Shown one piece after another: positions 18,478-25,805 of a DNA stretch of 64,000 nucleotides (position 1 is the stretch's first letter; every line of letters starts with the position of its first letter). The stretch comes from Planctomycetota bacterium (GTDB lineage Bacteria > Planctomycetota > UBA1135 > JACQFD01): assembly GCA_016200225.1 (NCBI GenBank), contig JACQFD010000026.1, positions 124,001 through 188,000 on the forward strand. Direction: 5' to 3'. Below the pieces are notes generated by a model, which was not told where the DNA came from, did not search any database, and saw only the letters and a list, made by a program, of their open reading frames with translations. A program made the translations under genes and the position numbers.

Positions 18478-19448
18478 GCGCAATCTTAACGATCGAACAT
18501 TTGAATATTGAATATGAAACGGGCGCGTCCTCCGTGAAAGTCGTGCGCGACGTATCCTTACAAATCGAGGAGGGGTCGATCACGGGCGTTGTCGGCGAAT
18601 CGGGCTCCGGGAAATCCTCGTTGTTCCGCGCCGCGATCGGTCTGCTGCCGCCCTCCGCGCGCGTCGAAGCAAAACAATTACAATTCAACGGCGTCGATTT
18701 AATACAACAACTCCGCCGGAATCCGCGCGCGATCCGCGGCCGCCGCATCGGAATGGTTTTTCAGGACGCGACCGCGTCGCTGAATCCATATTTAAGAATC
18801 GGAACGCAACTCGCGGAGTCGGCGGCGGAACATTTGAATATATCAAAAACCGCCGCGCGCGAACGGGCGCTGGACGCGCTCGCCGAAGTCGCGGTTCCGG
18901 ATCCGCCGGGCGTTCTGCGCCGGTTTCCCCATGAATTGTCCGGAGGCCAGCGCCAGCGCGTCGCGATCGCGATCGCTTTGATCGCGAATCCGGAATTGCT
19001 CGTCGCCGACGAGCCTACGACGGCGCTCGATCCGATATTACAGTTACAAATTATACAATTATTGAAAAGCCTGCGCGCGCGCCGCGGGCTTTCGATCGTA
19101 TTGATATCGCACGATCTCGGCCTGGTCGCGGCGTGCGCCGACCGCGTCGCCGTGCTCTACGCCGGACGCGTCGTCGAGGAGGCGGATGCGCGGGCCATCT
19201 TTACAAATCCGAGACATCCGTACACCCGGGCATTGTTAACTTCTATCGCTCCGTTGCGGGGCGAACGCCCGCGCCGCCTATGCGCCATCGACGGCCACCC
19301 TCCGTCGCCCGCTTCCGTCGACGCCGGCTGCGCGTTCGCGCCCCGCTGCTCTAACGCTACCGATGAGTGCTCTTTACAAATACCGGTCGTCGAATCGTCC
19401 GGCGGGCGCCGGCACGCGTGCCTGCATCCGATCGGAGACCGTCCGTGA
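18474..19448 (+). CDS. Peptide ABC transporter ATPase, OppD type
   Basis: A 324-residue ABC ATPase with Walker A GESGSGKSS, signature LSGGQRQRVAIA and Walker B LLVADEPTTALD. It has the C-terminal oligopeptide-transporter extension with Cys residues (FAPRCSNATDECSLQIP). The ATG overlaps the OppC stop by four bases. With the next gene it energises the plus-strand peptide importer. Confidence 0.93.
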   Translation: MSAILTIEHLNIEYETGASSVKVVRDVSLQIEEGSITGVVGESGSGKSSLFRAAIGLLPPSARVEAKQLQFNGVDLIQQLRRNPRAIRGRRIGMVFQDATASLNPYLRIGTQLAESAAEHLNISKTAARERALDALAEVAVPDPPGVLRRFPHELSGGQRQRVAIAIALIANPELLVADEPTTALDPILQLQIIQLLKSLRARRGLSIVLISHDLGLVAACADRVAVLYAGRVVEEADARAIFTNPRHPYTRALLTSIAPLRGERPRRLCAIDGHPPSPASVDAGCAFAPRCSNATDECSLQIPVVESSGGRRHACLHPIGDRP

Positions 19449-20212
19449 ACGCGACACTTCTCGAAGTCGACTCGCTGCGCGTCATTTATAAACAAAAAGG
19501 CGGCGGTATCCTCGAAGCCGTGGGCGGCATCGGTTTCAATATACAAAACGGCGGTTCGCTCGCGTTGATCGGCGAGTCCGGGTGCGGCAAAACCACGACC
19601 GCGCGCGCCGTCGCTCAATTGTTAAAACCGACGGCCGGAATTGTGCGATTTCAGGGCGTCGACCTCGCCGCGCTCGCGGGCGAGAACCTACAATACGCGC
19701 GCCGCGGAATGCAAATGATCTTCCAGGATCCCGACGGATCCCTCGATCCGCGATGGACGGTCGCGGAATCGATCGCCGAGCCGGTTTTTCATTTAAACAA
19801 AAAAGCGAGGGCGGCGCTCGCGGAGCAATTGTTAATATCCGTGGGACTCGACGCGGAATTCGCGTCGCGGCGGCCGCACGCATTGTCGGGCGGCCAGAAA
19901 CAACGCGTCGCCATCGCGCGCGCGCTGGCATCGAATCCGCGACTGCTCATTCTCGACGAGCCGACCTCCGCGCTCGACGTCTCCGTGCGCGCGCAAATTG
20001 TAAATTTACTTTGCGACCTCCGCGAGAGCCGCGGAATGGCATTCTTACTGATCACGCACGATCTCGCGGTCGCGCGGGTGCTCGCGGATGAAATCGCCGT
20101 CATGCGCGCCGGCCGGATTATTGAATTCGGTCCTTCCGAGGAAATCTTACAAAACGCCCGCGATCCCCACACCCGATCGCTCGTGTCGGCGTCGGAATTT
20201 CACTTACAATAA
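19445..20212 (+). CDS. Peptide ABC transporter ATPase, OppF type
   Basis: A 255-residue ABC ATPase with Walker A GESGCGKTT, signature LSGGQKQRVAIA and Walker B LLILDEPTSALD. The GTG start overlaps the OppD stop (GTGA), the same start codon and overlap as the OppF-type gene of the minus-strand operon. It ends the plus-strand operon and lies 19 bases from the convergent kinase-like gene. Confidence 0.93.
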   Translation: MNATLLEVDSLRVIYKQKGGGILEAVGGIGFNIQNGGSLALIGESGCGKTTTARAVAQLLKPTAGIVRFQGVDLAALAGENLQYARRGMQMIFQDPDGSLDPRWTVAESIAEPVFHLNKKARAALAEQLLISVGLDAEFASRRPHALSGGQKQRVAIARALASNPRLLILDEPTSALDVSVRAQIVNLLCDLRESRGMAFLLITHDLAVARVLADEIAVMRAGRIIEFGPSEEILQNARDPHTRSLVSASEFHLQ

Positions 20213-20231
20213 CAATTCCGAGTTTTCCCCG

Positions 20232-21212
20232 CTATCGATGCATCCATTTTCCGATCGCATGAAAAGGCGCGGAAAAGGCATGCAGAATTCCCGTCGAACC
20301 GCCGAACCACGCGCGCGAGTCGCCGGCCGCGGCGAGTTTCGCCATCTCCGCGTCCCATTGTATACAATCGGCGATCACGGGCGCCTCGATGCCGCGCGCC
20401 CGGTCGATCAATCTAAAGACTCCGGGAGGAACGGCGGCATTGGCGGAGACGGCCCGCTCGTCGGCGCCCCCGGGAGGCCGGCCGGCGAGCATTGTAAATA
20501 TACAATTTCCAAGATTGCAGACCGCGCTGGGTTGCAACAGTTTGGTCGGCGGCGGATCGGCGTAATCGGCGGCGACAAATCGTTCCGCGTCGGAATTATA
20601 AAATATAGCGTTCATCGAAATTCCGTGATGCGCGAATCCGCGCGATTCGAGGTGCGCGAGCGCGGCGCCGAGTTCGCGCGCGGCGCGGGCCGTCTGTCTC
20701 GATGTAAACATTTTGCCCGCGCGTATCCTGTCGCCAATTGTAACATCCGATGGACGCTCCATCACGATGCGCACGACGTGGCCGGCAACGTCGCCGGCGC
20801 AATCTTCGACTTCGAGGATGCGCGCGAGCGCCGGATGATCGATTTGCTTCAATCTTTGCAAATCCCGAACATAACGAACCATCGCGCCACGGGATGGAAA
20901 CGCGGATTTATCGATTCTTCGGACGACGACGTCGCGTTCGCGCAGACGATCTTTACAAATATGCGTGCGAAACGCCTCGCGCGCCGCGAGTTCGCGAATC
21001 TCCTCGAATCGCGTCGTCATCACGCCGACGACCGGCGCCTCGCCGGGCAACGCGATTTCGCCGACTTGGATTTGATGCATCACGTGAAGGGCGCGCAGCG
21101 CTCGCACTTGTTTCGCCGTAAGCTCGCCGGTGGATTCCATCTGATCCAAATTGATATCGCGACCTTCCGCAAGCGCTTCCGCGACCTCGGCGAGTTTTTC
21201 ATCGTTACTCAT
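20232..21212 (-). CDS. Kinase-like protein with degenerate catalytic residues (probable pseudokinase)
   Basis: A 326-residue protein with a Ser/Thr-kinase-like region from about residue 60. The catalytic loop position reads HHGISMNAIF (residues 195-204) where an active kinase has HGDLKPENIL, so the catalytic Asp, Lys and Asn are replaced by Gly, Ser and Ala. The strand-3 segment is DVVVRRIDK, with Arg near the usual ATP-binding Lys, and the DFG position reads ADYAD. It is therefore unlikely to phosphorylate proteins. The first 55 residues are acidic and helical. It begins nine bases after the ECF sigma gene, suggesting that it senses or regulates that sigma factor. A very divergent active kinase is the alternative. 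Confidence 0.7.
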   Translation of the reverse strand: MSNDEKLAEVAEALAEGRDINLDQMESTGELTAKQVRALRALHVMHQIQVGEIALPGEAPVVGVMTTRFEEIRELAAREAFRTHICKDRLRERDVVVRRIDKSAFPSRGAMVRYVRDLQRLKQIDHPALARILEVEDCAGDVAGHVVRIVMERPSDVTIGDRIRAGKMFTSRQTARAARELGAALAHLESRGFAHHGISMNAIFYNSDAERFVAADYADPPPTKLLQPSAVCNLGNCIFTMLAGRPPGGADERAVSANAAVPPGVFRLIDRARGIEAPVIADCIQWDAEMAKLAAAGDSRAWFGGSTGILHAFSAPFHAIGKWMHR

Positions 21213-21221
21213 CGCGATCGC

Positions 21222-21875
21222 TCATCTCGAATTTTTGTTACGAGCATCCTTGGAATCGTCGCGCCCCATTTCGATGGCGACTTTCGCGCGGACGCGGGCG
21301 ATGCACATGCGCGCGGCATCGGCCGAGGGGAAACCGCACTCTTCCGCAATATTCGCATGCGACATTCCGACTTCGTGGAATAGTAAGAACGCATTCCGCT
21401 GATCCTCCGGAACCGTTTCGAGCGCGCGTTCATATTGTAACATTTGCTCAAGCTCGATCATGGACGCGATCGGAGGCTCTCCGGCCGCCGCGGGAGCGAG
21501 GCCGCTCTCCTCGGAGAGTTCCAACATCTTTTTTTCGCCCGCGCGCTGGTTTTTTTTAATAATATAATTACGCGCGCTGGTTCGTAAATAAAACCAGAAC
21601 GATCCGAGTCCGCGGTACTGAAATCGCCCCGACATGACGGCCGAATACGCGGCGATGAGCACGTCTTGCGTTCCATCCTGCGTGTCGTGGACGCGATGCG
21701 CCGCGGGCGAAAGACGCGCGTGCATGAATCGTTCGAGCGGTTTTTTGTAACGATTGATGAGATCGTTCATGGCCTCGCGATCACCCGCGCGCGCCTGCTG
21801 AACCATGTAGGCGGTCTCGCCGAGGTCGTTCGCCGGTTCGGGATTGGGATCGAGCGGATCTGGATCTTTTGTCAT
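21222..21875 (-). CDS. ECF-type RNA polymerase sigma factor
   Basis: A 217-residue sigma-70 family protein. Region 2 spans about residues 24-110 (ARAGDREAMNDLINRYKKPL through GSFWFYLRTSARNYIIKK). Region 4 has VPEDQRNAFLLFHEVGMSHANIAEECGF, a helix-turn-helix. The DTQDGTQDVLIAAYSAV segment is typical of planctomycete-rich ECF groups. The ATG at 21875 starts a plausible N-terminus (MTKDPDPLDPN). Longer in-frame readings reach 22145 but look non-coding. No anti-sigma factor gene is next to it. The neighbour is a kinase-like protein, an arrangement known from planctomycete ECF groups. Confidence 0.88.
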   Translation of the reverse strand: MTKDPDPLDPNPEPANDLGETAYMVQQARAGDREAMNDLINRYKKPLERFMHARLSPAAHRVHDTQDGTQDVLIAAYSAVMSGRFQYRGLGSFWFYLRTSARNYIIKKNQRAGEKKMLELSEESGLAPAAAGEPPIASMIELEQMLQYERALETVPEDQRNAFLLFHEVGMSHANIAEECGFPSADAARMCIARVRAKVAIEMGRDDSKDARNKNSR

Positions 21876-22098
21876 GGTTTCATGGCGCGCCGGCGTCCCA
21901 ATAGAAGCAGGACGGATTCCCAAGTTTAACAGTTTCGTGGGCGTCGCGGTCCCGCACGAATCGTCCGCGCTAAAACGCTCCAAAGACAGTTTCGGTCCGA
22001 TACGTCGGTTGAGGACTGGAATCGTCATGACAGCAACTCCAATCCGCCGCCGACGCCGAACGCACAAAATAAAGAATTTCGATGTTCGTCCGGCGCTG
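21876..22098. other. Upstream region of the ECF operon, no gene recognised
   Basis: This is the first half of a 423-base gap between the ECF sigma start and the end of the E1 beta gene. Short open frames exist on both strands but have Arg-rich, non-family sequences and no ribosome-binding stretch. It probably carries the promoter of the sigma/kinase operon and that of the candidate RNA at 22099-22257. Confidence 0.5.
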
Positions 22099-22257
22099 CG
22101 GTTCCCATTTCTTGGTTGCTTCACCAAGGCAGCCGGTCGCGGCACCGAAATGTGGATGTGGAAATCGCACAGAAGCAGGCTTGAATAGAGACAGGGAGGA
22201 GCGGGAACCGAAACCGCTCGCGGCGCGAGGATGCAGAATCCTCGCGCCGTTTTTTTT
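22099..22257 (+). ncRNA. Candidate structured RNA ending in an intrinsic terminator
   Basis: CGGTTCCC at 22099-22106 can pair with GGGAACCG at 22203-22210. Between them CATTTC (22107-22112 region) pairs with GAAATG (22146-22151 region), enclosing two hairpins. One is CTTGGT/ACCAAG at 22111-22128 and the other is CGGT/ACCG at 22134-22147. The transcript would stop at the strong terminator 22221-22257. No plus-strand protein gene precedes the terminator and none follows it, so a stand-alone small RNA is the simplest reading. It does not match the conserved cores I know for 6S, SRP, RNase P, tmRNA or common riboswitches. Boundaries are guesses apart from the 3-prime end. Confidence 0.4.
22221..22257 (+). 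terminator. Strong intrinsic terminator
   Basis: An 11-base-pair perfect stem (22221-22231 with 22239-22249, CGGCGCGAGGA) closes a 7-base loop and is followed directly by eight T residues (22250-22257). The T tract is on the plus strand, so it ends a plus-strand transcript and not the minus-strand E1 beta gene. Confidence 0.85.
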
Positions 22258-22298
22258 ATATTTACATTCCCAGAATTAAGATTCCGGCCACGAATCTA

Positions 22299-23357
22299 CT
22301 ATTCCGGCTCGGTCGCGAGTTCGCGCATTTCGCGCAACACGTCGGGCAATTGCGGAACCGACGCGTCTTCGAGCGTCGGCGCCATGCCGACGCCGGGAAC
22401 GTGTTTGCCCGCGAGGACGCGCGGCCGCACTCGAAGTTCATAAAAGAACTCGTCGACCGTGCGGCGCAGGAGATGTTCGCCAAAATTTGTAATTTCCGTA
22501 TCTTCGTTTACAAATAATACGCGGCCCGTTTTTTTAATCGATTGCGCGATGGCGTCCCAGTCGTAGGGCATCAGCGTCCGCAGATCGAGGACATCGTAAT
22601 GAATGCCTTCCTTGACGAGCGCGTCGGCCGCGTCCAAACATAAAGGAAGCGTCCGACCGTAGCTTACAACAGTTGCATCGGCGCCGGTGCGGCACAGTTT
22701 GGCCTTGCCGATCGGAACTGTAAAATCCGTCAATCCCTCGGGCCACTTCGGTTTCCAGTTTTTTCGGTCGCCGAGCGGCGCGTCGATCATGTCGCGCAGC
22801 GCGCGTTCGTCCTCGGGCTCGCCCGGAATGCGCTCCGCGCATTTGTTGCGAAGCATCGCTTTCGGCTCAAGATACAAAACGGGGTTCGAATCCTTCAGCG
22901 CGGCGATCATCAAACCGTAGGCGTCGACCGCGTTGGAAGGATATACAATTTTCCATCCCGGAATGTGCGTCGCGATGGCGTCGAACGAATGTGAATGATA
23001 AATCGAACCGTGCACGCCGCTTCCCGTCGTCGTCTTGATCACCATCGGAAAGTTAAATTCGCCCCCCGAACTCCACGTGCTGTTCGTCGCTAATTTTAAC
23101 AAATCGATCGTGTTAAATATATAATCGCAGAATTGTATTTCCGCGACCGGCCGCTGGCCCGCGATCGCGAGTCCGATTGCCGCGCCGACGATGCCGCGCT
23201 CGTCGAGCGGCGAATTCCACGCGGTTTGCAATCCCTGCGTGCAGGTAAAGACTCCGCCGAGCGGCGGACCCACGTCTTCGCCGAAAATATCCGTAACACC
23301 GAGGTGTTGCTCGCCGTACGCGAGCGCCATGCGAATGGCCTGCGCCATGGTTGCCAT
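22299..23357 (-). CDS. 2-oxoacid dehydrogenase E1 component, beta subunit
   Basis: A 352-residue transketolase-type E1 beta subunit. The family segments are FGEDVGPPLGGVF, DERGIVGAAIGLAIAG, QFCDYIFN and the C-terminal transketolase domain with DLRTLMPYDWDAI and NEDTEITNFGEHL. With E1 alpha it decarboxylates a 2-oxoacid and passes the acyl group to a lipoyl E2. The sequence fits the branched-chain (BkdA2) or pyruvate (PdhB) group, with branched-chain more likely. It begins two bases after the E1 alpha stop. E2 and E3 are not in the window. Confidence 0.9.
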   Translation of the reverse strand: MATMAQAIRMALAYGEQHLGVTDIFGEDVGPPLGGVFTCTQGLQTAWNSPLDERGIVGAAIGLAIAGQRPVAEIQFCDYIFNTIDLLKLATNSTWSSGGEFNFPMVIKTTTGSGVHGSIYHSHSFDAIATHIPGWKIVYPSNAVDAYGLMIAALKDSNPVLYLEPKAMLRNKCAERIPGEPEDERALRDMIDAPLGDRKNWKPKWPEGLTDFTVPIGKAKLCRTGADATVVSYGRTLPLCLDAADALVKEGIHYDVLDLRTLMPYDWDAIAQSIKKTGRVLFVNEDTEITNFGEHLLRRTVDEFFYELRVRPRVLAGKHVPGVGMAPTLEDASVPQLPDVLREMRELATEPE

Positions 23358-23359
23358 GA

Positions 23360-24514
23360 TCAGCGCCCCCCCTTATTGTTTGAATCGCCCGGCTGCGACT
23401 TCGAACCCGGATCATAATATTGATCCTTCGGTTCCGCGAAAATATAACGATAAATATCCTCGCCCGGAGGAAACGGTTCGGATTTAACAATTTCGTAGGC
23501 CTGCGCCATTTCTTCGCGGCGCTTTTCCCACACGCGATCGAGTTCTTTGCGCGTGGCGAGTTCCTGATGCAGCAATTTTTCTTCAAATCGAAGAATACAA
23601 TCTTCTTCTTCGACGCGGTTCGCGCCGCTCGACGACGAGTGTCCGTTCAAGCGCGACACGCTCGCTTCAATAAAAAACGGTTTGCGTTCGGATCGTACAT
23701 ATTCCATTCCTTCGGCGATCGCTTTCCAACTGGAGTAAACGTCGTTGCCGTCGATCGACCGCGACGGAATGCCGAACGCCTTCGCCCGCTCAACGATCGG
23801 CGTGCCGTGCTGCGTGCACGAACCCGTCGAAATTGCATATTTATTATTCGCCGTAACCATCAATATGGGCAATTCGTTGCCCGGCCGCGTCGACCACACG
23901 AGACACGTCGCAAAGTCGCCTTCGTGCGTGCCGCCGTCGCCGCCGTTCACAATTGTAATACCCGTTCCGCCGTGTCTGCGTTGCGCGATGCCCGTGCCGA
24001 TCGCGATCGAAAATTGTGTTTCAATCGTCGGCGCCATCGGCGCGACGTTCCATTTGCGAATCGCGAAATGATTGACAAAATTTCGTCCCCGCGAAAACGG
24101 ATCCGTAGCTTTCGCGCCCATTTGCCGCAATATATCAATTGGCTGGGCTCCCATCGCGAGAACGATCGGCGAACTCCGATAATGTAAATGTAAATAATCG
24201 TTGTCGAGACCCTGTCCTTTCCGCACCTGCAAACCGAGCGGCGCGCTCAACGCCTCTTCACCCGGCGCCCCGATCCAAAACCATCCGTCGCCCGAACGAA
24301 CCATGCGAATGGCTTGTTCCTCAACCGTTCGCGTCGTGACCATCAGATCGTGGATGCGCAACTGGAGCTGTGGCGTCCAGTCGGGCATGCCGTTTTGAGT
24401 CGTGCGGTTCTTTCGTTCATCCACGGGCGCGGCTCCTGAATTTGAATTGCCGGAGGAATTGGTTGGAACCGTTCCGCGAGGAGAAGCTCCTGGCTGTTTT
24501 GAAGTCGTACTCAA
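23360..24514 (-). CDS. 2-oxoacid dehydrogenase E1 component, alpha subunit
   Basis: A 384-residue TPP-dependent E1 alpha subunit. The TPP/Mg site begins with GDGGTHEGDFATCL and ends at NNKYAIST. The phosphorylation-loop region has GHSSSSGANR. It also has the segment YLHLHYRSSPIVLAMG (about residues 107-122). The N-terminal 45 residues are low-complexity (Ser, Asn, Gly, Thr) and unlike the family. The overall pattern fits BkdA1-type branched-chain 2-oxoacid dehydrogenase. The 247 bases upstream (24515-24761) hold no convincing gene and probably carry the operon promoter. Confidence 0.9.
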   Translation of the reverse strand: MSTTSKQPGASPRGTVPTNSSGNSNSGAAPVDERKNRTTQNGMPDWTPQLQLRIHDLMVTTRTVEEQAIRMVRSGDGWFWIGAPGEEALSAPLGLQVRKGQGLDNDYLHLHYRSSPIVLAMGAQPIDILRQMGAKATDPFSRGRNFVNHFAIRKWNVAPMAPTIETQFSIAIGTGIAQRRHGGTGITIVNGGDGGTHEGDFATCLVWSTRPGNELPILMVTANNKYAISTGSCTQHGTPIVERAKAFGIPSRSIDGNDVYSSWKAIAEGMEYVRSERKPFFIEASVSRLNGHSSSSGANRVEEEDCILRFEEKLLHQELATRKELDRVWEKRREEMAQAYEIVKSEPFPPGEDIYRYIFAEPKDQYYDPGSKSQPGDSNNKGGR

Positions 24515-24761
24515 ATCTCTGCAGGGTTAATGGTTCAGGAAATTGTATGAATCGTCGATTCAACAAATCGCCGTCGGAAACGGTCGTCAAAAACGGCCCG
24601 AATCCTTAAATTCAAAGGCGACCGGCGAGTTAATGGGTTTCTCTCGCCGGGTAACGCCAATAGTACCGAATGCGGAGTGCATTTCGATCCGTCAAGTTCA
24701 CCCTCCAAGAGGGGGTGCAAGGGATCGATCATGAACTGGACGCTTGAGGATGATTCGCGGT

Positions 24762-25157
24762 TCACCGTTGGGGAGGTTTCGAACGCGCGACCACGTCAAT
24801 TTCAACCAAAGCGCCGCGCGGAAGTTTCGCGGCTTGAATTGTGGATCGCGCGGGCGGGTGATTCGAAAATACTTTTCCGTAAACTTCATTCATCGAGGAA
24901 AAATCATTTAGATCCGCGAGATAAACGGTTGCCTTAACTACATCTTCAAATGTGCAACCGGCCTCTGCGAGAACGCCGCGCAAATTCAACAATACTCGTT
25001 CAGTTTGAGCGCGCGTGTCGCCCCCGACGAGTTGCCCGGTTTCGGGATCGAGCGCGATCTGACCGGAACAATATATCCATCCGTCGATCATGACCGCCTG
25101 TGAGTAAGGTCCGATGGCTTTCGGAGCCGCGGAAGTGGAAATGATATTTTTTTGCAT
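24762..25157 (-). CDS. RidA family enamine/imine deaminase
   Basis: A 131-residue Rid protein. Family motifs are IGPYSQAV near the N-terminus, CSGQIALDP, LRGVLAEAGCTFEDVVKATVYL and the C-terminal ARSTIQAAKLPRGALVEIDVVA, which contains the substrate-carboxylate Arg. RidA hydrolyses reactive 2-aminoacrylate and related imines formed by PLP enzymes. The ATG at 25157 gives the usual family length. A TTG at 25250 overlaps the CoaD stop (TTGA) and would add a signal-peptide-like segment (AIIAFLPFATIGC). The short cytoplasmic form is my choice. Confidence 0.88.
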   Translation of the reverse strand: MQKNIISTSAAPKAIGPYSQAVMIDGWIYCSGQIALDPETGQLVGGDTRAQTERVLLNLRGVLAEAGCTFEDVVKATVYLADLNDFSSMNEVYGKVFSNHPPARSTIQAAKLPRGALVEIDVVARSKPPQR

Positions 25158-25246
25158 CGTTGAACTAGAGAAATAACGGCTTTCTTGCGCAATGCAACCG
25201 ATTGTTGCAAACGGAAGGAATGCGATGATCGCGGGGATTGGTAGTT

Positions 25247-25738
25247 TCAAGACCGGAGACCGTACTTCAAACGCATGCGCGACTCGATCTCGGGGGGGAG
25301 GAATCGTGACACGTCGCCTCCGCCCTGCAGCACTTCCTTGATAAGGCGGCTCGATGTGAATGAGTATTGTTCGCTCGGCATCACAAATACGGTTTCCACG
25401 CCCGGGGCCAACGATCGGTTCGTGAGGGCCATTTGATATTCGAATTCAAAATCCGAGACCGTTCGCAATCCGCGGAGAATCACGTTGAATCCGTTCTTCA
25501 GACAATATTCGACGACGAGACCGCGAAAATTAGTTACATGGACTCTGGCATCGCCGCGGAATTGATATTTTAACATTTCGACCCGCTCTTCCGAAGTGAA
25601 AACGGGAGACTTCGTCTGGTTTTCGACGACCGCTACAGTAATTTCACCGAAAAGGGCGGAGCCGCGGCGGATGAGGTCGAGGTGACCGTATGTAAGGGGG
25701 TCAAAACTGCCCGGATAGAGTGCGCGCGAAACCGACAT
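25247..25738 (-). CDS. coaD: Phosphopantetheine adenylyltransferase
   Basis: A 163-residue nucleotidyltransferase of full CoaD length, catalysing the fourth step of coenzyme A synthesis. The nucleotidyltransferase motif is YPGSFDPLTYGHLDLI with the TxxH-type signature. LRGLRTVSDFEFEYQMA and the C-terminal YSFTSSRLIKEV are specific CoaD features. It is followed by the RidA gene on the same strand and is divergent from comEC with a 67-base gap. Confidence 0.96.
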   Translation of the reverse strand: MSVSRALYPGSFDPLTYGHLDLIRRGSALFGEITVAVVENQTKSPVFTSEERVEMLKYQFRGDARVHVTNFRGLVVEYCLKNGFNVILRGLRTVSDFEFEYQMALTNRSLAPGVETVFVMPSEQYSFTSSRLIKEVLQGGGDVSRFLPPEIESRMRLKYGLRS

Positions 25739-25805
25739 GGTTCGATTTTAATATATTTGAAGGATTTTTCGCGCCCACTTTTCCGATTTTCGCGCGTTGT
25801 CTTAT

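Noticed and set aside
22099..22257. Identification of the candidate RNA as 6S, SRP RNA, tmRNA or a cobalamin riboswitch
   Set aside because: I looked for the conserved cores of these families on both strands and found only partial resemblance, so no family is assigned.
24535..24765. 76-codon minus-strand frame before the E1 alpha operon
   Set aside because: No family similarity and no ribosome-binding stretch. It overlaps the end of the RidA gene and lies where a promoter is expected.
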